A DNA stretch of 14,181 nucleotides from NCBI GenBank assembly GCA_018644785.1, contig JABGPV010000131.1, positions 1-14,181 on the forward strand, in the 5' to 3' direction. Positions 1-6,793 of this stretch are shown in pieces; position 1 is the first letter of the stretch; each line of letters opens with the position of its first letter. The notes beneath the pieces were generated by a model that made no database searches, was not told the DNA's origin, and was given only the letters and a program-made list of their open reading frames with translations. The position numbers and the translations under genes were made by a program. The stretch is from Deltaproteobacteria bacterium. Its GTDB lineage: Bacteria; Desulfobacterota; DSM-4660; Desulfatiglandales; Desulfatiglandaceae.

Positions 1-588
1 ACTGGCCTCCTCCCCTTTCAAACATTCTTCCACAACAATCCGCTTGCCCGCCTCACCAAAGGATTCTCCCGAGAGCATCCCTGCCGCCGTATCAATGGCT
101 TCCGCCTCGGATTGAGCGATAATGACCCCTTTTCCAGCCGCCAGACCGTCTGCCTTGACCACAAGGGGGGCGCCCATTTCATGGATATAGGCCTTTGCTG
201 GGCCCAGGTCCGTAAATGCTTTATACGAGGCCGTGGGAATGTGGTGACGGGCCAGAAAATCCTTGCAGAAAACCTTTGATCCTTCCAGCTGGGCCGCACC
301 ACCGCTGGGACCAAAGCATTTAAGCCCCGCCTGATCAAATTGGTCCACAATTCCTTCCACCAGGGGCGCTTCCGGTCCCACGATGGTCAATTCAATATGG
401 TTTTTCTCGGCAAAATCCTGAAGTCCTTTGAGGTCGTCCGAACCGATGGGGACGTTTTCTACGCCGGATTCGCGGGCCGTTCCCGCATTGCCCGGCGCCA
501 CAAATACTTTTTTCGCCTTGTTTGATTGGGCCAACTTCCATGCCAGGGCATGCTCTCTCCCCCCACTGCCTACCACCAGTACTTTCAC
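1..588 (-). CDS. purD: Phosphoribosylamine-glycine ligase (GAR synthetase), N-terminal part, cut by the left edge
   Basis: PurD joins glycine to 5-phosphoribosylamine with ATP to give GAR, the second step of purine synthesis in the cytosol. The minus strand reads without a stop from a GTG at 588 to the window edge, giving 196 of the roughly 420 residues usual for the family. The N-terminus MKVLVVGSGGREHALA is the classic PurD opening. GPEAPL follows at residues 71-76, CFGPS near residue 93, and the ATP-grasp segment VVKADGLAAGKGV at 143-155. The GTG start is supported by an upstream AAGGAT and by the exact family N-terminus at that codon. The ATG five bases upstream is out of frame and meets TGA at once. 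The C-terminal half of the ATP-grasp domain is missing only because the window ends. It is divergent from the pseudokinase gene, with 281 nt between start codons. Identification is secure. Confidence 0.97.
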   Translation of the reverse strand, partial: MKVLVVGSGGREHALAWKLAQSNKAKKVFVAPGNAGTARESGVENVPIGSDDLKGLQDFAEKNHIELTIVGPEAPLVEGIVDQFDQAGLKCFGPSGGAAQLEGSKVFCKDFLARHHIPTASYKAFTDLGPAKAYIHEMGAPLVVKADGLAAGKGVIIAQSEAEAIDTAAGMLSGESFGEAGKRIVVEECLKGEEAS

Positions 589-653
589 GACATATCCTTT
601 CCGGAGCAGACATCCAACTCCATCTCAATTATTTAAAACTTCCTTCACATTCA

Positions 654-716
654 TCACCACAGAGGACACGGAGAAAAAACAAAAAAACCGCTGACCTCTC
701 TGTATTTCTGTGGTGA
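654..716. repeat. Imperfect dyad of CACCACAGAG type
   Basis: The outer arms TCACCACAGA (654-663) and TCTGTGGTGA (707-716) are perfect reverse complements. The inner arms continue as GACACGGAGA against TCTCTGTATT with a few mismatches, giving an imperfect stem of about 20 bp around an A-rich loop. The sequence is non-coding on both strands. From memory, dyads built from CACAGAG/CTCTGTG units are scattered between genes in many environmental bacterial genomes, so this is probably one degenerate copy of such a family. The window holds only this copy, so the repeat assignment is an inference. Confidence 0.55.
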
Positions 717-768
717 GAATTGCTTTATGGCGCAAATATGAACGGATGATTGCAAATCAGCGGTTTTT
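683..768 (-). promoter_or_regulatory. Perfect 12-bp inverted repeat, terminator-like on the minus strand
   Basis: AAAAACCGCTGA (683-694) is an exact reverse complement of TCAGCGGTTTTT (757-768), with 62 nt between the arms. Read on the minus strand, towards purD, the 3' arm runs straight into a T7-G-T6 tract, so the layout resembles an intrinsic terminator with an unusually long loop. One arm of the CACCACAGAG dyad lies inside this loop and the other outside it, so the two stems cross. It could be an attenuator in the purD leader, a terminator for minus-strand transcription, or a by-product of repeat insertion. Confidence 0.35.
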
Positions 769-778
769 GACATATGGT
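750..778 (+). promoter_or_regulatory. Candidate sigma70-type promoter for the 870-5794 cluster
   Basis: TTGCAA (750-755) and TATGGT (773-778) are separated by exactly 17 bp, each matching four of six consensus bases. Transcription would begin near 785 and give a leader of about 85 nt carrying the mini-ORF. The spacer overlaps the 757-768 repeat arm, so a protein binding that repeat could affect this promoter. Weak evidence, by pattern only. Confidence 0.3.
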
Positions 779-857
779 ATCCGCCTGTCGCCCAATGGAT
801 GACATCAACTCAACCCAAGTACAAAAATTAAAGGAATTCGCAGAACTTGTCAAATAA
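774..857 (+). other. 27-codon mini-ORF in frame with the following gene
   Basis: ATG at 774 (or a better-placed ATG at 795) reads to a TAA at 855-857. The end of the peptide, KLKEFAELVK, looks like a plausible amphipathic helix. The frame is the same as that of the pseudokinase gene, which begins two or four codons after the TAA. There is no convincing ribosome binding site. It could be a short leader ORF, an N-terminal piece cut off by a nonsense change or sequencing error, or chance. Confidence 0.2.
825..853 (-). promoter_or_regulatory. Candidate sigma70-type promoter for purD
   Basis: On the minus strand there is a perfect TTGACA -35 box (853-848), a 17-bp spacer and TAATTT (830-825), which keeps the three most conserved -10 positions. 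Transcription would start near 818 and leave a purD leader of about 230 nt that contains both inverted repeats. This is a consensus match only. Confidence 0.35.
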
Positions 858-869
858 TTTTCAGTGAGC

Positions 870-2471
870 ATGAACCATTACAATATCAAAAAGGAAATGG
901 CCGATGCGGAAACCGTTCTAAATCATGACCATTATGATTTTTCCGCTAAATATCTGACTGTTTGCCGGATTCATACACTGGCCGGGGCGCAGCCGGAGAA
1001 GATGGGTCCAAAAACCATTGCCGGTTTGGAAAGTCTTTTTTATAACCGCGCCGTTTCAGATCAGACCCAAGCCTATTTTTTGTTCAAGGAGGCAGCCGGC
1101 GCTCTTTGTTCCGTGCTCGCCCGATTTCCCCATGACGCCTGCGCCCGAAAGGCTCATGATGCGGTCATGAACATGCTGAGCCAAACCACGGGCCATGCAC
1201 AGCGGGCGACTGCTGAAGCCCTGGGCGGGCTCCCTTTCTCCATTGCAGGCACTGCCGGGCCTAGGCTGGAAGCGAAAAGGGAGCCACCGGTTATAAGCTG
1301 GCAGGCATTTCTGGCAGAAACCCGGATTTCATGTGAAGGGTTGCCCCGTTTTATGGGGAGAAGCCTTGTGGTGAAAACGGCCGGAAAAAACCGTCTGCTG
1401 GTGGTCAAACTGGCCGGTGTAAAGGACAAACCCGAATCCTTGCTTCATGAGGCGGCCTGGCTCAATCATCTGGGGGGCAACGAGGATGCTTTTCCCGTAA
1501 GATTCCATGTTCCAAAAGCCGTGTCGGTTCGTGGGCGTTTCCTTTTTCGGTTGATGGATTTGCCGGTCCCTGAAACGGGGAGAAAAAAACGCCATGGAAA
1601 GGGGTTTGCCATCGCTTTTCTGGCACATCCGGATTACTTCTGCTATCCCAACGAGGCAGCTCGGAAAAAGCAGCTGGGATCGGAAGAATTTCTGGAAACC
1701 ATTCTCAGGAACGCTTTTTTATTTGGAAAGCTCACCGGTCTGGGCATAGTTCATGGTGCTCCGGTGCCCTTGTTTCACAACCGGGTGCAGGGTGCGAGAA
1801 GAGATGATCAGGGCTTATACCTATGGCAACGGGCCGGGCGACTGGATCGATGGCTGTGGTCCTGTCGTTACCCCAATTTCGGCTGTTCGGGTATTCGGGA
1901 TTTTGAACACCTGGAGGCTTACCGGGGCCCTGCCCGAAAGACCTATTTCCCCATGGGGGCTCAATTGTTGAGCCTTTTTCTGGTGACAGGAAGCTATTTC
2001 CGCATGAAAGACAGCCGCAGGGTGGGTTTAGAGCCCGGCGGCGGGCCCGTGGATGCGAGAGGCCTGTTCCACAAACCCCTGTTGGTGAAAATTATTCAAG
2101 GTATTTTCCACCATTATTATTCCGGTTTTGTGGGAAAATCCTTCAATGGTGCCGTACCGGTCAATTTCTCCAATCTGGCGGAACGTATGGTGGATGAGAT
2201 GGGTGTGGACCGATACATGGAAGAAATTCTCAGGGTGGCGGACCAGCAGGAAATGACCGACAATGCTTTCGTGGATTTCCTGGTAGAACGACGTTTGCCC
2301 ATGGCAGAGGCCATGCAAATGAAAAAGGGGGCGAAGGATATCACGCTTTTTACCGGGCCTCATCTGGGTGGATTCAACCAGCAGATATCCATTCCGGAGC
2401 TCATTGAGTCCGTGGGAACCATGGCGGCCCTGTGCATTTACGGAAGGTATTGTGAAGAAAATTCGAAATGA
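870..2471 (+). CDS. SidJ-related pseudokinase
   Basis: This predicted soluble protein of 533 residues has the layout of the SidJ-related pseudokinases; I recall that product name from Desulfobacterales genomes. SidJ of Legionella has a kinase fold but attaches glutamate to target proteins, using ATP to adenylate the acceptor. Visible kinase-like elements are a beta3-type lysine in LLVVKLAG (K180), an alphaC-type glutamate in LLHEAAWL (E194), a catalytic-loop-like segment HGAPVPLFHNR (H295 to R305, with N304), an RRDD (D312, D313) and a DFG-like RDFEH (D344). As I recall them, the SidJ active-site residues K367/E381 and N534/D542 have the same spacings (14 and 8). The N-terminal 130 residues and the C-terminal 150 match nothing I know. 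I prefer the ATG at 870; GTG at 864 is two codons upstream, and neither has a clear ribosome binding site. It is the first gene of a tight cluster. The family call is likely and the activity is unproven. Confidence 0.7.
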   Translation: MNHYNIKKEMADAETVLNHDHYDFSAKYLTVCRIHTLAGAQPEKMGPKTIAGLESLFYNRAVSDQTQAYFLFKEAAGALCSVLARFPHDACARKAHDAVMNMLSQTTGHAQRATAEALGGLPFSIAGTAGPRLEAKREPPVISWQAFLAETRISCEGLPRFMGRSLVVKTAGKNRLLVVKLAGVKDKPESLLHEAAWLNHLGGNEDAFPVRFHVPKAVSVRGRFLFRLMDLPVPETGRKKRHGKGFAIAFLAHPDYFCYPNEAARKKQLGSEEFLETILRNAFLFGKLTGLGIVHGAPVPLFHNRVQGARRDDQGLYLWQRAGRLDRWLWSCRYPNFGCSGIRDFEHLEAYRGPARKTYFPMGAQLLSLFLVTGSYFRMKDSRRVGLEPGGGPVDARGLFHKPLLVKIIQGIFHHYYSGFVGKSFNGAVPVNFSNLAERMVDEMGVDRYMEEILRVADQQEMTDNAFVDFLVERRLPMAEAMQMKKGAKDITLFTGPHLGGFNQQISIPELIESVGTMAALCIYGRYCEENSK

Positions 2472-2483
2472 GGAAGAAAACCC

Positions 2484-3080
2484 ATGACAACAACTTATGA
2501 AAAACTGATCCAAGAAAATCTTTCAGGCCTGTTTGATAAACTCCCTCCCGATCTGGAAACACGTCTGGGGGCTTCAAGAAGCGGTAGTGGGTTTTCCCTT
2601 CAAGCCTTTGGCGAAACCGCCTGGTTCGATCACGAACAGGTGACGTTTTCCGGCCAAAAAGACGTGGAGCCCAAAGGACTTCTGGTCTCCCTTTATGCTA
2701 CGCATGCGGGAGTCGCGAATATTCAGATCGAACCCTTAAAGGCCTTCAAGGATTTTCCGGGAAGCATGCCCTATCACGGGGCTTTCAGCGCCAACAGCGA
2801 GCGGGTATTGGTCCCCCATGTGAAAAAAATCCAGGAAAAACAGGGCGTAATTATGTCGGCTTTTGATGGCGAAGCCATAAAAAGCGGGGACTTTTCCATG
2901 CTGCTCTATCCCTTTCCGAAGATTGCCGTCTGCACCATTTTCTACCTGGAGGATGAAGATTTTCCCCCTTCAGCCATCTGTCTTTTTTCTTCCAACGCCC
3001 TTGATTTCATGCCTTTAGACGGCCTGGCCGATGTGGCGGAATACACATCCAGAAAAATCATCCGGATGGTATCGGCATAG
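2484..3080 (+). CDS. DUF3786 domain protein
   Basis: This 198-residue protein has no signal peptide or membrane segment. Residues about 143-186 carry the signature I associate with DUF3786: FPKIAV, then a short acidic turn, then FPPSAICLFSSNALDFMPLDGLA. This reads as a beta-strand pair followed by the family's typical F-x-PL-x-x-LA helix start. The function of DUF3786 is unknown; many members have an extra N-terminal cysteine cluster, which is absent here, where the only two cysteines (C150, C166) lie in the domain. The ATG at 2484 is preceded by a good site (GAGGAAG) lying across the stop codon of the pseudokinase gene, 12 nt upstream, so the two are probably translationally coupled. The aminomutase-family gene follows after 13 nt. 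The domain call is fairly sure and the role unknown. Confidence 0.75.
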   Translation: MTTTYEKLIQENLSGLFDKLPPDLETRLGASRSGSGFSLQAFGETAWFDHEQVTFSGQKDVEPKGLLVSLYATHAGVANIQIEPLKAFKDFPGSMPYHGAFSANSERVLVPHVKKIQEKQGVIMSAFDGEAIKSGDFSMLLYPFPKIAVCTIFYLEDEDFPPSAICLFSSNALDFMPLDGLADVAEYTSRKIIRMVSA

Positions 3081-3093
3081 GGACGTGGGGATC

Positions 3094-4167
3094 ATGAATG
3101 AAAAAAGCATGAAGAATAATGCCCCCTTGTGGAAACGGCTGCTTTCGGAAAGTATCGCAACCCTGGATGCACTGCCCCGCCTCCCCTCGACCCACCGGGA
3201 AAAACTGGAGCGCGTAATATCCCGGTATCCCATGCGCATCAACCCCTATTACCTGGGGCTTATCAAGGAAGAGAACGACCCCATATACCGGCAATGCATG
3301 CCGGACGTCCGGGAGCTGGACGATAAAGGGGCATTGGCGGATCCCTTGAACGAGGAAGGTCATTCCCCTGTTTATGGTCTGACCCACCGGTATCCGGACC
3401 GGGTCCTATTCCTGGTGTCTTCCCAATGTGCCATGTACTGCCGGTTCTGCAACCGGAAACGAAAGGTGGGCCGGACTTCCATGGTGACGGACGCGTCCAT
3501 TGAACAGGGGATTGGCTATATCAGGGCGCACAAGGAAGTGCGGGATGTGCTCCTTTCCGGCGGGGACCCGCTGCTTCTGGAAGATGCGCGGTTACGGGAA
3601 ATTTTAAGCGCCATTCGCGCCATTGGGCACGTGGAAATCATACGGATCGGCACAAGGGTCCCCTGCACCCTGCCCCAACGGGTCACACCGGAACTGACCA
3701 TGCTGCTTCAAAAATTTCATCCGCTCCATATCAATATCCACTTCAATCATTCCCTTGAAATTACTTCCGAAGCTTCTCTTGCGTGCAATCGGCTGGCCGA
3801 TGCGGGGATACCCCTGGGATGCCAGACGGTTCTTTTAAAGGGGGTCAACGACGATCTTGCGACCATCATGACCCTCACACGGAAACTCTTGACAATAAGG
3901 GTTAAACCCTATTATCTCTTTCATGCGGATCCGGCCCGGGGAACAAGCCACTTCAGGACTTCGTTGAACCGGGGTTTAAGTATCATACGGGGACTGCAGG
4001 GACACACTTCCGGCCTCTGCGTTCCCCATTTTGCCATCGATCTTATGGGCGGCGGGGGCAAAGTGCCCCTCCTGCCGGAATACCTCACGGGACAAGGCGG
4101 TGATTCTCTGCTGGTGACCAATTATGCGGGAGAACGTTACCGCCATCCTGATGGAGATGATGATTAA
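3094..4167 (+). CDS. Lysine 2,3-aminomutase-family (KamA) radical SAM enzyme
   Basis: This 357-residue PLP-dependent radical SAM enzyme is expected to move an amino group from C2 to C3 of an amino acid. It has the iron-sulfur motif C112-x3-C116-x2-C119 (CAMYCRFC), the SAM-binding LSGGDPLLLED, a KamA-type LGCQTVLLKGVND, and GGGGKVPLLP with the PLP lysine K323. The two aspartates that hold the lysine side-chain amine in clostridial KamA have counterparts at D279 (HADPARG) and D316 (AIDLMGGGGK), favouring lysine over glutamate as substrate. It is shorter than the clostridial enzyme (about 416) and has no cysteines after K323, so the C-terminal zinc site is absent. The CRFCNRKR motif is closer to KamA than to EpmB. 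I start at the ATG at 3094, preceded by GGACGTGGGG; the longer ORF from 3031 would overlap the DUF3786 gene by 50 nt. No ablB acetyltransferase is nearby, so the product's fate is unclear. Confidence 0.85.
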   Translation: MNEKSMKNNAPLWKRLLSESIATLDALPRLPSTHREKLERVISRYPMRINPYYLGLIKEENDPIYRQCMPDVRELDDKGALADPLNEEGHSPVYGLTHRYPDRVLFLVSSQCAMYCRFCNRKRKVGRTSMVTDASIEQGIGYIRAHKEVRDVLLSGGDPLLLEDARLREILSAIRAIGHVEIIRIGTRVPCTLPQRVTPELTMLLQKFHPLHINIHFNHSLEITSEASLACNRLADAGIPLGCQTVLLKGVNDDLATIMTLTRKLLTIRVKPYYLFHADPARGTSHFRTSLNRGLSIIRGLQGHTSGLCVPHFAIDLMGGGGKVPLLPEYLTGQGGDSLLVTNYAGERYRHPDGDDD

Positions 4168-4189
4168 TGTGCCACGAAAGGAGATCCAT

Positions 4190-5794
4190 ATGATCAGAAT
4201 TACATGTTTGGGTGCCGCGGGAAGCGTTACCGGTTCCTGCTATCTGGTAGAATCGCCCGGTATGGGGAAAATTCTGGTGGACTGCGGGCTTTTTCAAGGC
4301 GGGCGACAGATGGAAAGCCGCAACCGGGAGCCGTGGGGGTTTGATCCGAAGGAAATTGAAATCCTGTTTCTCACCCACTGTCACATCGATCATTGCGGGC
4401 GGATTCCCAAGCTGGTAAAGGATGGATTTCAGGGGAAAATTATTACATCCCCCCCAACCGCGGAATTGTGCGAGATCATGCTGCTGGACGCGGCCCACAT
4501 TCAGGAGATGGATGCTGAATGGCAGACCCGCAAAAATTCCCGCCAGGCCAAAGGGGGGGTAACCCCGCTGTACACCACTGAAGACGCGGAAGCCAGCCTT
4601 AAATGCTTTCACCCCATGGAAAGAGATCAGATGTTGACCCTTGAATCGGGGTTGAAAGCACGGCTTCGAAATGCGGGGCATATTCTGGGGTCTTCCATCC
4701 TGGAATTGTGGATTGAGGCAGACGGTGAAACCATTAAGGTGGTTTTTTCCGGGGATCTGGGTAAGCAGGACCAGTTGATTGTAAAAGACCCACATGAGGT
4801 TTTTGATGCCGACTATCTCTTTGTGGAGTCCACTTACGGAAATCGTCAACACCGGAGCTTTGAAGACAGCAAATTGGAGCTGGTGGAAGCCATTAACTAC
4901 AGTGTTTCCCATAACGAAAAAATTATTATTCCCGCTTTTGCCGTGGAGAGAACCCAGGAGATCCTGTATATTCTGGGAGAATTCCATCGACAAGGGCTTG
5001 TCCCGGACATTCCCATCTACCTGGATAGTCCGCTGGCCATCAAAGCGACGAAAATATTCAGAAAAAACAAGAAATATTATGACAAAGAGACGAGGGCCGT
5101 TGTTGATGCGGGTTACGACCCTTTTGACATGCCCAACCTGAAGTTTACGCCCACCACCCGGGAATCCATGGCCATCAATGAAAAGCAGGGCTCAGCCATC
5201 ATTATTGCCGCCAGCGGTATGTGTACGGCGGGACGGATCAAGCACCACTTGAAGCACAATCTCTGGCGAACGGGGGCCAGTATCGTAATTGTGGGATTCC
5301 AGGCCAAAGGGACCACCGGCAGAAAAATTGTGGATGGTGAAAAGCAGGTGAAGATCTTCAGGGAAAACGTGGCGGTCCGGGCTAAGGTTTATCCCATTGG
5401 GGGTTTTTCGGCCCATGCGGACCAGGCGGACCTCATGGAATGGATTTCCCATTTCGAAAGTAACCCGAAGGTTTTTGTGGTGCATGGGGAAATTACGGCC
5501 AGCGAAACCCTGGCCCGGGAAATTTCTGAAAAACTCAACCTGATTACCCATATCCCCAAATGGAAAGAGCATTTGATCCTCAAATCAAAAGCGGTCTCCG
5601 TGGATGAACCGGTACCGGAAAAAGAGGGTCCCGATGTGAAAACCACGCTGTTGAACAACATCATTGATCTTGAAAATGAACTCAAGGCCCTGCGAAAAAA
5701 GGTGAAAGCCGGAACCCTTGATAAAGAGATCGGAGAGGAGCAGGTCGATCAGCTGCAATATATCCAGGAAGAACTGAAATCCGTTTTGGTATGA
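4190..5794 (+). CDS. MBL-fold beta-CASP RNA nuclease (CPSF73/Ysh1-like)
   Basis: This 534-residue protein is a metallo-beta-lactamase fold nuclease of the beta-CASP class, expected to cut RNA with two zinc ions. Motif 2 is H63-C-H65-I-D67-H68. The GHILGSS loop and FVESTYGNR follow, then the beta-CASP region with IIPAFAVERTQEIL and ASGMCTAGRIKHHL. Motif B/C elements are GGFSAHADQADL (H409) and VVHGE (H432). All metal ligands I can recognise are kept, so it should be active. About 65 C-terminal residues after the core are charged and look coiled-coil (LENELKALRKKV). The start is ATG at 4190, preceded by a strong AAAGGAG; the in-frame ATG at 4124 would overlap the aminomutase gene. It is the last gene of the cluster, 22 nt downstream of the aminomutase-family gene. 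The fold is certain; whether it acts as an exo- or endonuclease cannot be read from sequence. Confidence 0.92.
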   Translation: MIRITCLGAAGSVTGSCYLVESPGMGKILVDCGLFQGGRQMESRNREPWGFDPKEIEILFLTHCHIDHCGRIPKLVKDGFQGKIITSPPTAELCEIMLLDAAHIQEMDAEWQTRKNSRQAKGGVTPLYTTEDAEASLKCFHPMERDQMLTLESGLKARLRNAGHILGSSILELWIEADGETIKVVFSGDLGKQDQLIVKDPHEVFDADYLFVESTYGNRQHRSFEDSKLELVEAINYSVSHNEKIIIPAFAVERTQEILYILGEFHRQGLVPDIPIYLDSPLAIKATKIFRKNKKYYDKETRAVVDAGYDPFDMPNLKFTPTTRESMAINEKQGSAIIIAASGMCTAGRIKHHLKHNLWRTGASIVIVGFQAKGTTGRKIVDGEKQVKIFRENVAVRAKVYPIGGFSAHADQADLMEWISHFESNPKVFVVHGEITASETLAREISEKLNLITHIPKWKEHLILKSKAVSVDEPVPEKEGPDVKTTLLNNIIDLENELKALRKKVKAGTLDKEIGEEQVDQLQYIQEELKSVLV

Positions 5795-5800
5795 CGAAAT

Positions 5801-5822
5801 GGGCGGACCTGCGTGTCTGCCC
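5801..5822. terminator. Small hairpin between convergent genes
   Basis: GGGCGGA (5801-5807) pairs with TCTGCCC (5816-5822) through seven pairs including one G-U, with an 8-nt loop. It lies in the 44-nt gap between the convergent nuclease and ATPase genes, where a shared terminator is expected. No T tract follows on either strand, so it is not a classical intrinsic terminator. Confidence 0.3.
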
Positions 5823-5838
5823 GGTTGGCCCCGTAACC

Positions 5839-6549
5839 TTATAAATATTGTTCCCGGTTCTCCAGAAAGTCTTTGAAGATCCTGTAGTACTCTGTTTCCT
5901 CATAATCGATGGGTTTTACGGAACAATGATCGAAACTGTAAATGGTGGCACGGGGACAGGCCAGAAGGATGGGAGAGTGGGTGGCCACAATAAACTGGGC
6001 ATGGCCGGCTTCTCCCATTTCTTTTAGTATGCGAACCAGTTCCAATTGGCTCTTGGGTGAAAGGGCCGTTTCCGGTTCATCTAAAAAGTACAGGCCCTTG
6101 ATTTTATACCGGGTCCTGAAGAATGTCATCATGGATTGACCATGGGATTGGGTGATCAAGGATTTACCACCGAAATATTTCAGGCTTTCCGGGTCTGATG
6201 CGGCCCATTCCTCCACGTATTCGGAAAAATTTCGAAAGTGTTCCGAGCCGAAGAAAGACCCATACACACGGCCGTTTGTCCATTGAACATCCATATACCG
6301 GTAGAGCAGCTCTTCATAAGGGTTTGATTCCATGCGATCGCCCCGTTCCTTTTGCCAGATATGGATGCCGCACTTGTGAGACAGTGCTCTAAGGAGTGTG
6401 GATTTTCCGGCGCCGTTTTCCCCCACCAGAAAAGTCACCGGGGAGGTGAAACCCAGACGCCTGGTTTCCTGAAGAATTTTTAGATTAAATGGGTAATGCC
6501 GGGTCGTGGGGTATTTTTCTGGAAAAAGTCGCATTTCTGTCAAGTGCAT
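5839..6549 (-). CDS. Solitary AAA/ABC-type ATPase
   Basis: This 236-residue protein is a single nucleotide-binding domain of the SMC/ABC-like AAA class. Walker A is GENGAGKST (43-51), a signature-like SHGQS lies at 135-139, Walker B GLYFLDE ends in E158, and the switch histidine is H191 in ATHSP. The segment between Walker A and the signature (about 60-130) is rich in W, Y and F and replaces the transporter-coupling region of ABC importers, which argues against a transport ATPase. It resembles the small predicted ATPases of COG3910 type, whose function is unknown. The frame extends upstream to 6609, but the ATG at 6549 sits seven bases after a perfect GGGAGG, so I place the start there. No nuclease or membrane partner lies beside it on the minus strand. 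Confidence 0.85.
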   Translation of the reverse strand: MHLTEMRLFPEKYPTTRHYPFNLKILQETRRLGFTSPVTFLVGENGAGKSTLLRALSHKCGIHIWQKERGDRMESNPYEELLYRYMDVQWTNGRVYGSFFGSEHFRNFSEYVEEWAASDPESLKYFGGKSLITQSHGQSMMTFFRTRYKIKGLYFLDEPETALSPKSQLELVRILKEMGEAGHAQFIVATHSPILLACPRATIYSFDHCSVKPIDYEETEYYRIFKDFLENREQYL

Positions 6550-6586
6550 CCTAAAACCTCCCGAAAATTTCATGGCCGTTCCATGC

Positions 6587-6615
6587 TTGACTTTATGGGC
6601 CAAACACACTAGCCT
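6587..6615 (+). promoter_or_regulatory. Candidate sigma70-type promoter for trpB2
   Basis: TTGACT (6587-6592) is followed by a 17-bp spacer and TAGCCT (6610-6615), which keeps the first, second and last -10 bases. Transcription would start near 6622, leaving about 205 nt before trpB2. The -35 match is good and the -10 poor. The rest of the divergent region 6550-6827 holds no gene that I can support apart from the possible leader peptide. Confidence 0.28.
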
Positions 6616-6715
6616 TCTGTTCAGTTTTCAAACGCTTTTGGGTATCCTGAGTGTATTAGAAATTTTCAACACCATCGGCAGTAAGAAAGCGTGGGTCCAC
6701 GGAACACGCATCCTC

Positions 6716-6793
6716 ATGGTTATCATCCGCATGCGTAACCGGTATGCGGCGCTGCAAATTGGGAATCGGTCGTGGCATTGGTGCCGCGGTTGA
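6716..6793 (+). CDS. Possible leader peptide with a Trp-His-Trp motif ahead of trpB2
   Basis: ATG at 6716 (or the in-frame ATG at 6731) encodes 25 (or 20) residues ending S-W-H-W-C-R-G before TGA at 6791-6793. The two TGG codons are at 6773-6775 and 6779-6781. Tryptophan codons near the end of a short ORF upstream of a tryptophan synthase gene recall trpL-type attenuation. Downstream sequence can form mutually exclusive stems (see the next feature). Against it, there is no strong ribosome binding site (GGAAC lies about 11 nt upstream) and no U-tract terminator, so this is a hypothesis. Confidence 0.25.
   Translation: MVIIRMRNRYAALQIGNRSWHWCRG

Noticed and set aside
18..350. 110-codon minus-strand reading frame at the left edge
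   Set aside because: It is in a different frame from purD on the same strand; the purD frame carries the conserved motifs.
428..694. Plus-strand reading frame over the purD start and the dyad
   Set aside because: It is antisense to purD and runs into repeat sequence; low-complexity translation.
767..772. Plus-strand TTGACA as a -35 box
   Set aside because: No -10-like hexamer lies 16-18 bp downstream; the nearby TTGCAA/TATGGT pair is a better fit.
2028..2513. 161-codon minus-strand reading frame
   Set aside because: It is antisense to the pseudokinase gene and has no ribosome binding site or motif.
3031..3093. In-frame N-terminal extension of the KamA-type gene
   Set aside because: It would overlap the DUF3786 gene by 50 nt and lacks a ribosome binding site; ATG 3094 is better placed.
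4085..4993. 302-codon minus-strand reading frame
   Set aside because: It lies opposite the nuclease gene, whose MBL motifs are clear; its composition looks like a shadow and no family motif is visible.
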